Assembly: GCA_013359125.1 (NCBI GenBank)
Contig: JABWCR010000008.1
Location: 27,607 to 91,606 of the forward strand
Direction of reading: 5' to 3'
Length of the DNA: 64,000 bases
DNA from: Armatimonadota bacterium
GTDB taxonomy: Bacteria > Armatimonadota > Fimbriimonadia > Fimbriimonadales > GBS-DC
The stretch's first letter is position 1. Every line of letters starts with the position of its first letter. Positions 9,443 through 18,169 of this stretch are shown here, in pieces. The notes under the pieces are model-generated. The model was given only the letters and a program-made list of their open reading frames with translations. It did not search any database and was not told the DNA's origin. Made by a program: the position numbers and the translations under genes.

Positions 9443-10719
9443 TGTTTTTCCTCGGGCAGGTCTGCCCCAATCGCGAGCCGAAGTTGCAGCTCGGCGACGT
9501 AAAAATCATAGACGGCTTGGATAAAACTCGTCTCTGCCGTTACCAGCGAGACTTGCGCAGTCAACACTTCGATCACCGTGCCCGCTCCCTCTGCCAACGA
9601 ATCGCGAGCGGCCTCATAGTTCTTTTGAGCCGCGGCGACCGCCTTTTTGCTCGCCTCGGCGCGCCGCTCGCTCTCCGTGTAGTTTAACAGAGTTTGTTCG
9701 ACCTCTGCTTGAGCGTCGCGCTCCGATTGCTCGTATCGATACCTGGCTGCGTCGTAAGACGCCTGCGCTTCTCGATGGTTGGCACGGGTCAGGCCGGCGT
9801 CAAACAGAGGATAACTTGCAACAACGCTAATTTGGCCCGTATCGGAACGATTCGGATCGATGCGGCTGACGCCCGATGCGACCACCTGAAGGCTGGGCAA
9901 CAGGCGCAACTTGGCCGATTGCAACCCTAAGCGCTGAAGCTGAAGAGACAGCGCCTCTTGCCGGATGTCCGGCCGGTCCCTCAGCGCCACTTGCCAAAGC
10001 TGCTCCAAAGAAGGCTTATCGGCAACGGGCTGAATCTCGGGAGTCGGCTCCAATTCGGGCAACGGTTTTCTCAAGTCCCAACCGATCAGCCTCTTCAACT
10101 CGGTAGTCGAGGTCTCGAAGCTGTTTTGGGCGCTGATCAGCTGGACTTGGCTGTTCGCCAGATCGGCTTCAGCTTGCAGCACGTCTTTTTGAGGCGCGGT
10201 GCCGATGGCCGGATCCGCTTGAAACTTGGCCAAGTCGTACAACCGTTGAGATCGCTCGACCGAGGCCTGCGCAACCCTCAGCAATTCCTTGCGACGGGTA
10301 ACGTCGTAGTAGGCGCGAATAGTGAGGAAGATCAGTTGCTTGGTGGCGAAGCGTTGAGCTTCAATGCTCGAACTAAGCGACGTTCTCGCCTGCTGATAGC
10401 TCAGGTTTCTCTGACCCGTGTCAAGCGCAAGCCAATCGGCCGATACGTCGAAAACGCGAGAATCGCCCGAAGTCGTCTGACCGTTTGCGCGGGTGGCAAA
10501 GGTCTGATATCGATAGTTGGGCGAGACCGTTGGAAAGTACTGCGACTTTGCGCCATCGGTTCTTGCGCGCGCGGCTTCTGTGTTCAACCGCGAGGCGATC
10601 AGATCGCCGTTATGTTCCAGCGCCAGCCTAACCGCTTGGTTCAATGTGAGTTGTTCCTGACTGATTATTTGCCCTGCCAACAGCGCTAGGGCGATGGTCG
10701 CAATCCAGCGATAGCTCAT
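9439..10719 (-). CDS. TolC-family outer membrane efflux protein
   Basis: Trimeric outer-membrane channel component, 426 aa from ATG 10719. The start is set by a strong Shine-Dalgarno sequence (GAGGAGGAGC) and a signal peptide (MSYRWIATIALALLAGQIISQ); the longer open frame to 10818 lacks both. The mature protein has the two-fold repeated coiled-coil architecture of the family, beginning LTLNQAVRLALEHNGDL and repeating around DRPDIRQEALSLQLQRLGLQSAK. It is the first gene of an operon with the adaptor (ATGA overlap) and the sialidase-like protein. Confidence 0.9.
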   Translation of the reverse strand: MSYRWIATIALALLAGQIISQEQLTLNQAVRLALEHNGDLIASRLNTEAARARTDGAKSQYFPTVSPNYRYQTFATRANGQTTSGDSRVFDVSADWLALDTGQRNLSYQQARTSLSSSIEAQRFATKQLIFLTIRAYYDVTRRKELLRVAQASVERSQRLYDLAKFQADPAIGTAPQKDVLQAEADLANSQVQLISAQNSFETSTTELKRLIGWDLRKPLPELEPTPEIQPVADKPSLEQLWQVALRDRPDIRQEALSLQLQRLGLQSAKLRLLPSLQVVASGVSRIDPNRSDTGQISVVASYPLFDAGLTRANHREAQASYDAARYRYEQSERDAQAEVEQTLLNYTESERRAEASKKAVAAAQKNYEAARDSLAEGAGTVIEVLTAQVSLVTAETSFIQAVYDFYVAELQLRLAIGADLPEEKQ

Positions 10720-10739
10720 GCTCCTCCTCGATCTTCCGT

Positions 10740-10783
10740 GAAAAAAGGGCGCGCAATCCGCTAAATCAGCCATTTTGCGTGCC
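10740..10783 (-). terminator. Rho-independent terminator after the HD-domain gene
   Basis: On the minus strand GGCACGCAA and TTGCGCGCC (9-bp stem with one G-T pair, 18-base loop) are followed directly by CTTTTTT. It separates the HD-domain gene from the tolC operon. Confidence 0.6.
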
Positions 10784-10821
10784 AATTGAACTACGAGATG
10801 CCCAGCCCTCGGTTCCAATGC

Positions 10822-11487
10822 TCAGCCTATCCGAACGCCGTTGATGGTCAGCCGAAACTGGCATCCAAGCAGTTCGGCAGCGTTGCGGCACATCACCATT
10901 CGAGAGAGAAAGATCTCGAAGTAGTGCATCACAGTCGCCACGCTAGTGTCGATGGTCAAGGTCAGGTTTATACACTCCTCTTTGGGCAGGCATCGGAGCT
11001 GGGCGCGGCGCACAGCGCTGTTGACCCGATCGTGAATGTCGTATGCCTCCGGATCGGGATTGCGAACGCGACTGTAGTGCACATCCGACTTGTCGGCCAA
11101 AATGACGGCTGCAGAGGCATAGCTGACCGGCGTGCCGCTCACTTCCTCGTGATTGCCGATCGCGCCCAAAATCAAAGCAATCTCTTCCGCATCCATGCCC
11201 ATCTCCGTCAAAATGCGAAAGGCCATCAGAGCGCCGCTCTGACCATGCCCGTGCCGGTTGACCACATTGCCCATGTCGTGCATAAAGCCTGCAATGGCAG
11301 CCAGTTCGCTCTCGCGGGGAGAGTAGTCGAGCTTCAAGCAGATCATCCGTGCGACGTTGGCCACAATCCCGGCATGGCGCAGCCCGTGCTCCGTATAGCC
11401 CATCCGGTCTAGAAAGCGGTTCGCGCTCTCTATGTAGGCCCGAACATCGGGGTTATGGCGAACATCCGCGAGCGAAATGGTCGACAT
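10822..11487 (-). CDS. HD-domain phosphohydrolase
   Basis: Predicted metal-dependent phosphohydrolase (221 aa) of the HD superfamily. Metal ligands are recognisable as GLRHAGIVANVAR, GFMHDMGNV (the HD pair), GNHEEVSG and ILADKSDV. The C-terminal 70 residues are not assigned. Substrates in the superfamily range from nucleotides to cyclic dinucleotides, and the sequence does not decide. The ATG at 11487 has no Shine-Dalgarno sequence but has TAAACT nine bases upstream, matching the leaderless pattern seen elsewhere in the window. Transcription ends at the hairpin 10740-10783. Confidence 0.8.
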   Translation of the reverse strand: MSTISLADVRHNPDVRAYIESANRFLDRMGYTEHGLRHAGIVANVARMICLKLDYSPRESELAAIAGFMHDMGNVVNRHGHGQSGALMAFRILTEMGMDAEEIALILGAIGNHEEVSGTPVSYASAAVILADKSDVHYSRVRNPDPEAYDIHDRVNSAVRRAQLRCLPKEECINLTLTIDTSVATVMHYFEIFLSRMVMCRNAAELLGCQFRLTINGVRIG

Positions 11488-11496
11488 CTCGCGTAG

Positions 11497-11502
11497 AGTT
11501 TA
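11497..11502 (-). promoter_or_regulatory. Close-in -10 element before the HD-domain gene
   Basis: TAAACT on the minus strand ends nine bases before ATG 11487. There is no Shine-Dalgarno sequence in the gap, which suggests a leaderless transcript. Confidence 0.4.
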
Positions 11503-11525
11503 CTCAACCGCGATGCCTGGCGAGA

Positions 11526-12752
11526 TCAGCCTTGAGGTTCTGAGTCGGTCGCTCGGAGAGAGGCCGAGACGTCGCCATGAACCGTGGAGAGCCTCAAGGA
11601 GCCTGTGCCGTTGCCGCAGATAGCCGTGAATCGCTGACGCTGTCGGTCGGCTTCGCGCACGGGCAGGCCGCATTCCAAATCGCCCATCACCGTCGTCAGG
11701 CTGACCTGGCAATCGCCGCCGTCGGGCATCTGAAAAGCCACATCGCCCGAAACCGAACTCCCGACTAGCGAACCGTGCAACGATTCGCTCAAGTCGATCG
11801 ATACGTCTCCGCTGATCGTCTCGACGGTAACGTCCTGGCTGGCTGCCTTGTCTAAATCGATGTCGCCCTTGGCCGAACGCGCCGTCAAACGTTGAGCGCG
11901 AACCAACTTGACCGAGATGTCGCCGTTCTGCGAATCGAGCGCCGCCTCGCTTCCTTCAAAGTCGTTCATCGAGATGTCGCCATGGGCGGTGTTCAAAGCC
12001 AACGAACCGCGCGCGCCTTCGACCTGGATGTCGCCGCTGCCGGCGTTGACTCTGGTCGAAGCCCCAGTCTTGACGATCTTGACATCGCCTTTGCCGGTCT
12101 TCGCTTCAACGCTCACGCCGGTCGGAACCTCGATCTTTAGGTCGATCGTGGCCGAGGTGTGCGGATCGGAGCTCGGCGGCCGGATCACGACCGCCTCCTC
12201 AGATTGTTCGACCATGAGAGTCCAGCCCTGGGCCATTTCTTGCGCGATTTTGTCTGTCGGCGCGCGCAAGGTCGCCTCAGCTTCGACCCGTCCCCCGTCG
12301 AAACCGCCCGTGATTTCCACGTCGCCAGCAGGAATCTCAACCCTCATGGTCTGGCCAGGCGAAACTTGGAAAGAGATCTCGCGCTTGGCCGAGGCATGCG
12401 GTCCCCACCGAAAGCCCTTTGGCCAATCGCCCTTTTCAATCTCGTCCAATGCTCGCTTGACTTCTTGCGAAACTCGTTGCGTATGGCCCTTGATGGTCTC
12501 TTGAAGACCTTGCCAATCGATCCCCTTGAACGCTTCGCCGAGCGACTTGCTCACGCGGTCGAACACGTTCTCGTCGCCTTCTTCAGCCTTGGGCCCATCG
12601 GCAGTCGCCTGTTCGGTCGTGCGCTCCTCGGCCGCTTCGCCTTGAAAGGCGCTTTCCGGATACTCGAGCGCCTCCAGCAAACTGGCCGCTTCTTCTGGGC
12701 GCAATCGCCCTTGTTCGACCAATCGAAGGATCCTGATCTTTTCCTCTCTCAT
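11526..12752 (-). CDS. DUF4097-family beta-helical protein with N-terminal SHOCT-like helix pair
   Basis: Unknown function, 408 aa. The N-terminus is a short helical module (EEKIRILRLVEQGRLRPEEAASLLEALE). A charged linker and a region rich in amphipathic helix follow (about 35-110). The rest is a DUF4097 right-handed beta repeat in which G.GDI, GDVSI and GDIDL motifs recur every 18-20 residues. No signal peptide or membrane helix is visible, so it is probably cytoplasmic. It sits 15 bases downstream of the DUF2089 regulator, in the same operon. Its N-terminal motif resembles the C-terminal helix of that neighbour. Confidence 0.8.
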   Translation of the reverse strand: MREEKIRILRLVEQGRLRPEEAASLLEALEYPESAFQGEAAEERTTEQATADGPKAEEGDENVFDRVSKSLGEAFKGIDWQGLQETIKGHTQRVSQEVKRALDEIEKGDWPKGFRWGPHASAKREISFQVSPGQTMRVEIPAGDVEITGGFDGGRVEAEATLRAPTDKIAQEMAQGWTLMVEQSEEAVVIRPPSSDPHTSATIDLKIEVPTGVSVEAKTGKGDVKIVKTGASTRVNAGSGDIQVEGARGSLALNTAHGDISMNDFEGSEAALDSQNGDISVKLVRAQRLTARSAKGDIDLDKAASQDVTVETISGDVSIDLSESLHGSLVGSSVSGDVAFQMPDGGDCQVSLTTVMGDLECGLPVREADRQRQRFTAICGNGTGSLRLSTVHGDVSASLRATDSEPQG

Positions 12753-12767
12753 TGTTCGGTGCTTCTC

Positions 12768-13148
12768 CTATCGAGCGCCTTGCAGTTCCTGGCGAGCCTC
12801 GTCTGCGGTAATCTCGCCGGCTTCCAGCCTTTCTAAAACTCTTCGCTGCTTCTCGGCAATCTCTTCTCGGCGGTCGGGAGCGCCCCCATAGCCGAGAGCA
12901 TTGAGCAGGGCATCGAGCCTCGACCGGACAGTAGGATAACTGATGCCCAATTCGCGCTCCATGCTGCTGAGCACGCCTCGGCAGCGTAGAAAGGTCTCGA
13001 GAAACTTCATCTGGTCTGCGTCTAAGCCGCTGATCGGACTTTGGCTAAAGACACCGTGAATCTCGCTGCCGCAAGAAGAGCAGGCGACCACCTTCACATG
13101 AGTGGCGCCGCCGCAGACCGGGCATTGATTAGGCGCTTGGCGTTCCAT
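12768..13148 (-). CDS. DUF2089 zinc-ribbon/HTH protein
   Basis: Putative DNA-binding regulator of 126 aa. A zinc ribbon (CPVCGG ... CSSCGSE) opens the protein, followed by a helix-turn-helix region (FLRCRGVLSSMERELGISYPTVRSRLDAL) as in DUF2089 proteins. The C-terminal helix reads LERLEAGEITADEARQEL. I chose ATG 13148 over GTG 13154 because GAGGTGAAG lies immediately upstream. It is preceded by a consensus-like promoter (13167-13196) and followed by the DUF4097 gene, so it may control its own operon. Confidence 0.88.
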   Translation of the reverse strand: MERQAPNQCPVCGGATHVKVVACSSCGSEIHGVFSQSPISGLDADQMKFLETFLRCRGVLSSMERELGISYPTVRSRLDALLNALGYGGAPDRREEIAEKQRRVLERLEAGEITADEARQELQGAR

Positions 13149-13166
13149 CTTCACCTCAACATTGAG

Positions 13167-13196
13167 AGTTTAGCACATCCAAATGAAGATTGTCAA
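13167..13196 (-). promoter_or_regulatory. Sigma-70-type promoter for the DUF2089-DUF4097 operon
   Basis: On the minus strand TTGACA (13191-13196) and TAAACT (13167-13172) are separated by 18 bases and lie 18 bases before ATG 13148, with GAGGTG as ribosome-binding site in the leader. It is one of the few consensus -35 hexamers in the window. Confidence 0.65.
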
Positions 13197-13230
13197 CCCC
13201 TGGGCCAAAAATCTTTAGGATTGCTAATGT

Positions 13231-14133
13231 CTACTGAGGATTCTTGCGAGCCTCTTCGGTTACGATGACCACGTTGAGCTTCTTTAGAAAGCCGGTCTTT
13301 GCCTCTTCGGCCAGGATCATCGCGGCATCGGCGCTAGAGATGATGACTTCGGTGCTGGCCGCGTCTCGGCGCTGCGCGCCGATAGCCTTGACGACGAGAG
13401 GGTTGGCGCCCGATCTCGAGTGTTTGATGCCGTCCTCGAGGGTTACGGTGTAAACTGCCATCCCGTACTCGATCACTCGGTCAGGATCGATATTGCCAGA
13501 ACCATAGATGACCGCTTTGTCCGGCGTCATGACTTTGGGCAGCATGCTTGGGGATATCTTGAGCCCGCTGGCGTCGACGACTAGGCCGGTGTAGTTGCCT
13601 TGGATTTCTATTCTTTCCGGCGCAGGCACATCAGGGTCGCGCAGGTCGATTCGCGGCTCGTTGGCAGCCCGGACAATGGTCGAGAGCGAGCCGGAGGGAA
13701 AGATCAGCGCCATTAGACCCTTAGCCCCATAGAGCGGGACGGAAACTTCGACTTCGACCGCAGGATGCCCTTTTAGAACGATCTCGCGCTCGCCGATGAT
13801 GAGAGCTGTCCTCAGGGCGGCCAGCAGCTTTGTCCTGACCTCTGGGTTCTTAAGAGTCAACTGTTCGCTGGTGAATTTGGCGTCGACCTGAATCTGATCG
13901 ACGAGAGCGATCAGATTGACTCTGGCATCCACCAGGGCGTAATTCTTCGCGTCCGCATACGCCTTTGCTCGATTGGTTTCGGCGTCAGAAATGTAGCCGA
14001 CGCCCTTTGCTCTGGCTATCCCGGCAGTCCAATTGACGATAGCGAATTGCGCCTGTTTAGACAGGCTCGCGAGCGGCTGCGAGAAGCCTGCAGCGATTAT
14101 CAAGGCAAGCGATATTGAAAGTCCAAGTTTCAT
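13231..14133 (-). CDS. Exported LPP20-like protein, unknown function
   Basis: Protein of 300 aa from ATG 14133, with a signal peptide (MKLGLSISLALIIAAGFSQP). The mature N-terminus (GVGYISDAETNRAKAYADAKNYALVDARVNLIALVDQIQVDA) resembles LPP20/FlgT-type domains, in which an Ala-rich helix is followed by a small alpha/beta fold. No lipobox Cys is visible, so it is probably soluble in the periplasm. The open frame extends upstream to 14277, but that part overlaps the glycosyltransferase and lacks a signal. Family assignment is tentative. Confidence 0.65.
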   Translation of the reverse strand: MKLGLSISLALIIAAGFSQPLASLSKQAQFAIVNWTAGIARAKGVGYISDAETNRAKAYADAKNYALVDARVNLIALVDQIQVDAKFTSEQLTLKNPEVRTKLLAALRTALIIGEREIVLKGHPAVEVEVSVPLYGAKGLMALIFPSGSLSTIVRAANEPRIDLRDPDVPAPERIEIQGNYTGLVVDASGLKISPSMLPKVMTPDKAVIYGSGNIDPDRVIEYGMAVYTVTLEDGIKHSRSGANPLVVKAIGAQRRDAASTEVIISSADAAMILAEEAKTGFLKKLNVVIVTEEARKNPQ

Positions 14134-14224
14134 CTGAGTCTTTTGTGCCACTGTGCGCAATGTCCGCGGCAAGCAATAGCGCCGTTCAAAAGAATATACG
14201 CCGCAAATGAGCCAGAATCCTTCG

Positions 14225-14974
14225 TTAGCCGGACTTTTTCGAGGCCAACTTCTGGCGCCTTTGCCAGGCAGTCGCACGAAGCCAGATCAAATCTCGGATC
14301 ATCTTCGGTCCATCGCGGATGGGCACGACTTTTGAACCGGGCTGATGCATCCAGCGGATAGGAACCTCGGCGATCTTGAATCCAAGCAGTCGGGCCGTGT
14401 ACAGCGCTTCGAAGTCGAAGCTAAAGCCGTTCAACCGGCATCGACTAAAGACCTCTTTGGCCGCCGCGGATTCAAAGAGCTTAAAGCCGCATTGCGTGTC
14501 GTGGATGCCCTTGACCGCCAGCATCTGAACGGCCTTATTGAACATCCGGCCCAGCATCTCGCGCAGAAACGGCTGACGAACGACTAATTCTGAATCTTTA
14601 AGCGGCCGAGAGCCGATCGCGATCGACCAGCCCTCGTTCAAATACGGTTCTAACTTCTCGATCTCTTCGATCGGGGTTGCCAGGTCCGCGTCGCAGAACA
14701 GAATCCGCGCTCCGCCAGCCCTCAAAATGCCATATCGCACGGCGTAGCCCTTGCCCCTGTTTGGCTCGTAGGCCAGCAATTTGACCGACGGATGCGCCTG
14801 GGCAAAACGCTCGCAAATACTATTAGTCGCGTCCGTGCTGCCGTCCGAAACGACAAGAACTTCGTAGGAATCGCCTCGCCCATCGAAGTACTCTAAGACT
14901 CGGTCGAGCGTTCGGGCAATCCTCGCCTCTTCATTGTAGGCCGGGATGACAACGGACAGGCCGACCTCGATCAT
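14225..14974 (-). CDS. Family 2 glycosyltransferase (dolichyl-phosphate glucosyltransferase-like)
   Basis: Predicted transferase moving a sugar from a nucleotide sugar to a lipid phosphate or glycan, 249 aa. The GT-A core starts SVVIPAYNEEARIARTL, has SDGSTDAT and the metal-binding DxD-type FCDADLATP, and continues with DTQCGFKLF as in polyprenyl-phosphate glucosyltransferases. No membrane helix is evident. ATG 14974 overlaps the purM stop by 4 bases, which argues against the earlier start at 15022. Its place in a purine operon is probably only a matter of co-expression. Confidence 0.85.
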   Translation of the reverse strand: MIEVGLSVVIPAYNEEARIARTLDRVLEYFDGRGDSYEVLVVSDGSTDATNSICERFAQAHPSVKLLAYEPNRGKGYAVRYGILRAGGARILFCDADLATPIEEIEKLEPYLNEGWSIAIGSRPLKDSELVVRQPFLREMLGRMFNKAVQMLAVKGIHDTQCGFKLFESAAAKEVFSRCRLNGFSFDFEALYTARLLGFKIAEVPIRWMHQPGSKVVPIRDGPKMIRDLIWLRATAWQRRQKLASKKSG

Positions 14975-15993
14975 ACGATCTGGACTTCCTTCGAGCCTCG
15001 GACTATTTCTCCGATTATCCATGCATCGTGTCCGGTCAAGCGGTCTAAAACCGACTGTGCAGCGCCGCGGTCGACGATCAGCACAAAGCCGACGCCCATA
15101 TTGAACGTGCGATACATCTCGTTGTCCGGCACGTTGCCGGAGCGTTGAACAAGATCAAAAATGGGGAGAGGCGTCCATTGTCGTCGATCGATCATGGCGC
15201 GCAGCTCTGTCGGCAGAGCCCGCGGAATGTTCTCGTACAACCCTCCGCCCGTTATGTGCGCCATCCCGTGCAGATACTCTTGACCGATATGCGGCCAGAC
15301 GGCGTCGAAGTAGCTTGTATGGGGCCTTAGGAGCCATTCCCCCAGACTGATTCCGTCAACGCTATGGTCCACGGACAAACCGGCAGCGTCAAAGAGCGCT
15401 CGCCTGGCCAACGTGTAGCCATTAGTGTGCAGGCCGTTCGACGCTAGGCCGATCGCCGCATCCCCCGCTTGAACCTGCTCGGGCCTCGGCACATGGCTCT
15501 TTTCCGCAATGCCCACTAAGCATCCCGCGATGTCGATCTCGCCCGGCACGTATATGTCGGGCATCTCCGCCGTCTCCCCGCCCAACAGTGCGATACCGTG
15601 CGTTCGACACGCCTTCGCCGCGCCCTCGATGACCTCCGTCAAGCATTTCGGCTCCAATCGAGCCGTGGCAAAGTAATCGAGAAAGAACAGTCCTCGCGCC
15701 CCCATCGCCAATAAATCGTTCGCCGAATGGTGAACAATATCGAAACCCAAACCCTCGAACTGGCCCATCATCCGCGCGATTCTCGTCTTGGTGCCGACTC
15801 CGTCGATCGTTGCCGCAAGCACAGGCTCCCGATAAGTAGGAAACGAGCCGGAGAAAAGTCCACCAAACGCACCCACATCGGAGACGACGCCGTCTGTGAA
15901 AGTGCTTCGGATGGTCGCCTTCGCCCGCTCCAAAGCGTCCGTAGCGGCATCGATGTCCACCCCGGCTCCCCGATAGGTCAGAGACTCGCTCAT
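14971..15993 (-). CDS. purM: Phosphoribosylformylglycinamidine cyclo-ligase
   Basis: Fifth step of IMP synthesis: ATP-dependent ring closure of FGAM to AIR. The 340-aa length is normal. Diagnostic segments are LTYRGAGVDIDAATDAL at the N-terminus, GVGTKTRIA, HHSANDLLAMGARGLFFLDYFATARL, GGETAEMPDIY and HITGGGLYENIPRALP. ATG 15993 fits the family N-terminus; there is no Shine-Dalgarno sequence, but TATACT ends nine bases upstream. It overlaps the glycosyltransferase gene by 4 bases. Other pur genes (purC, purH) are elsewhere in the window, not clustered. Confidence 0.95.
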   Translation of the reverse strand: MSESLTYRGAGVDIDAATDALERAKATIRSTFTDGVVSDVGAFGGLFSGSFPTYREPVLAATIDGVGTKTRIARMMGQFEGLGFDIVHHSANDLLAMGARGLFFLDYFATARLEPKCLTEVIEGAAKACRTHGIALLGGETAEMPDIYVPGEIDIAGCLVGIAEKSHVPRPEQVQAGDAAIGLASNGLHTNGYTLARRALFDAAGLSVDHSVDGISLGEWLLRPHTSYFDAVWPHIGQEYLHGMAHITGGGLYENIPRALPTELRAMIDRRQWTPLPIFDLVQRSGNVPDNEMYRTFNMGVGFVLIVDRGAAQSVLDRLTGHDAWIIGEIVRGSKEVQIV

Positions 15994-16002
15994 TCCAAGC
16001 GG

Positions 16003-16008
16003 AGTATA
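16003..16008 (-). promoter_or_regulatory. Close-in -10 element before purM
   Basis: TATACT, preceded by GG, on the minus strand ends nine bases before ATG 15993. The gap has no Shine-Dalgarno sequence, which suggests a near-leaderless purM transcript. Confidence 0.5.
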
Positions 16009-16054
16009 CCTTTGGAGCAGGAAGTTGACCCTCCGACGGCGAATCGCCAGCATT

Positions 16055-18142
16055 ATGCGACCATTCGTTATCTTGCTCCTCGTTTTCCTCGTAGCCAATG
16101 CTCAAGAGCGCGTAAAGTCCATGCCCGGATACGAGCGGTATATGGAAATGCGCGGCCAGATTCGCGGCTCCATTCACCTAGCCGCTTTTACGCCGACTTG
16201 GATCGATGAGGGCAAAGCGCTACAGTTCGACTTCATGGGCAAGCGGTATCGATATGACGTGGAGCAGCGCAAACGCACCGAGATTGGCGCTGCGGTCGAA
16301 GAAGCGTCGATAGAAGACGATTTTGTCCCATCATTCGGCCCAGCGCAGGCAAGGGGCCGGCAAGCCGAATCGGCCAATTCGCCAAACGGGCAATGGACGG
16401 CTCGCTATCGCGATCGCAATCTGTTTCTATCCAAACGCCAGGGCGACGAGACGATCCAGGTTACGCATGACGGAAGCGCCGAAAAGCGCATCAAGAACGG
16501 CTCGGCCAGTTGGGTCTATGGGGAGGAGCTCTTTCAACGCACGGCCATCTGGTGGTCGCCCGACAGCAAGAAGGTCGCTTTCTATCGCTTTGATGAAAGC
16601 AAGGTGGAAGACTACTTCCTAACGTTGGGCTTGACGGAGCGCCAGAGCCGCTTGGACATCGAGCCTTTTCCTAAACCCGGCACGGCGAACCCCGTGGCAG
16701 ACATCCTGATCTATGATTTGGAGACCAAATCGACGATCACGGTGGACATCCGCGACGGCAAGCCCTTCGCCGACGACGTGGTAGGGCACTATGCCTACGC
16801 TCCAAGATGGCGCGCCAACGGCTCAGAACTGCTGATTCAGCGGATGAACCGTCTGCAAAACGTCTGGGAGTTGGTCGCGGCGGATGCGAACACCGGCAAA
16901 GCGCGCGTCGTTGTTAGGGAAGAGAACCCCGGAGGTTGGGTCGATACCACGCCGACTATTCGATGGCTGGACGACCAGCGCTTCATCTTCTCGACCCGGC
17001 GAAACGGCTGGCGCAACTTCGACCTGTACGATCTGGACAAGGGACGGCTGAACTCGATCACGTCCAACAACTTCAATGCCGATCAGATCATACGAATCGA
17101 GGAGAAGTCAGGATGGCTCTACTACATGGCCCGGAGCGGCGAAAATCCCTACTATCTCCAATTGCATCGGGCCACCCTGGACGGCAAGGCCGATAGGCGG
17201 CTGACCGATCCGAAATTCAATCATCGCGTGCACATCGCGCCCGATCAGAGCTGCTTTGTCGACATCGCGCAGACGCATCGAGACCCGCCCGAAGCCCGAT
17301 TGGTCGGCTTTGATGGCAAACTGATCGACGTATTGGCGGTTAGCGAAACAACCCTTTTTGAGCGCAGACTGTTGCAGCGTGCTGTGCGATTTGAGTACAT
17401 GGCGGCCGACGGAAAGACCCAACTGTACGGCTATGCCTCTCGTCCCTCAAACTTCGATCCGAACCGCAAATATCCTGTGGTCATCGGCGTCTATGGCGGA
17501 CCGGAAAGCCGGGATGTGAACGAGGACTTTGCCTTCCCCGATGCGCTCACCGAGTTCGGGCTTATCTATGTTCGGCTCGACACCCGCGCCTCGAACGCGC
17601 GCGGATTGGACGCGCTCAACCAACTCTATCGCAATCTGGGCGTGGCAGAGATCGACGACATGGCCGAAGGGGTCAAAGCGCTGATCAAGCTTCCTTACGT
17701 CGATTCCCGCAAGATCGGCATTTACGGCACGTCTTACGGCGGGTATGCGGCGATCATGTGCCTGTTGCGCCATCCCGATCTTTTCACCGCCGCTTGCGGC
17801 TCGTCCCCGACGACCGATTGGAAAATGTACGACACCATCTATACCGAGCGCTACATGGGATTGCCGGACGACAATCAGAACGGCTACCTGCAGGGCAATG
17901 CCATCCAACACGCCAAAAACCTCAAAGGCCGCCTAATGATCTACTACGGCACCGCGGACAACAACGTGCATCCTTGCCATTCGCTCGGCCTGATCGCGGC
18001 GCTAATGAGGGAGAACAAGAGCTTCGACGTGCAAGTCGGGCCGGATAGGGGCCATACGGGCCTCAATCAAATGCGCATGATGGAGTTCTTCATCGAAGCC
18101 TTTAACGACCCGTTCAGCGGCGCGAAAACGGGTGTACAATAA
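16055..18142 (+). CDS. Dipeptidyl peptidase IV-like serine peptidase (S9B)
   Basis: Exported peptidase that removes dipeptides from peptide N-termini, 695 aa. A signal peptide (MRPFVILLLVFLVANAQ) precedes an N-terminal beta-propeller of about 450 residues, with AIWWSPDSKKVAFYRFDES and the downstream propeller strands. The hydrolase domain has VVIGVYGGPESRDV, nucleophile Ser in GIYGTSYGGYAA, Asp in YYGTADNNVHP and His in GPDRGHTG. An alternative TTG start at 16025 has GGAG seven bases upstream and would lengthen the signal-peptide n-region (MTLRRRIAS); I cannot exclude it. The gene is divergent from purM. Confidence 0.9.
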   Translation: MRPFVILLLVFLVANAQERVKSMPGYERYMEMRGQIRGSIHLAAFTPTWIDEGKALQFDFMGKRYRYDVEQRKRTEIGAAVEEASIEDDFVPSFGPAQARGRQAESANSPNGQWTARYRDRNLFLSKRQGDETIQVTHDGSAEKRIKNGSASWVYGEELFQRTAIWWSPDSKKVAFYRFDESKVEDYFLTLGLTERQSRLDIEPFPKPGTANPVADILIYDLETKSTITVDIRDGKPFADDVVGHYAYAPRWRANGSELLIQRMNRLQNVWELVAADANTGKARVVVREENPGGWVDTTPTIRWLDDQRFIFSTRRNGWRNFDLYDLDKGRLNSITSNNFNADQIIRIEEKSGWLYYMARSGENPYYLQLHRATLDGKADRRLTDPKFNHRVHIAPDQSCFVDIAQTHRDPPEARLVGFDGKLIDVLAVSETTLFERRLLQRAVRFEYMAADGKTQLYGYASRPSNFDPNRKYPVVIGVYGGPESRDVNEDFAFPDALTEFGLIYVRLDTRASNARGLDALNQLYRNLGVAEIDDMAEGVKALIKLPYVDSRKIGIYGTSYGGYAAIMCLLRHPDLFTAACGSSPTTDWKMYDTIYTERYMGLPDDNQNGYLQGNAIQHAKNLKGRLMIYYGTADNNVHPCHSLGLIAALMRENKSFDVQVGPDRGHTGLNQMRMMEFFIEAFNDPFSGAKTGVQ
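18135..18140 (+). promoter_or_regulatory. -10 element for the first dockerin-tailed gene
   Basis: TACAAT in GGTGTACAAT, just before the stop codon of the upstream peptidase gene. It leaves a short leader containing AAGGAGGG before ATG 18170. The same GTACAAT motif precedes the first PEP-CTERM gene. Confidence 0.4.
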
Positions 18143-18169
18143 CTTGGTACCCATCTAAGGAGGGCATGG

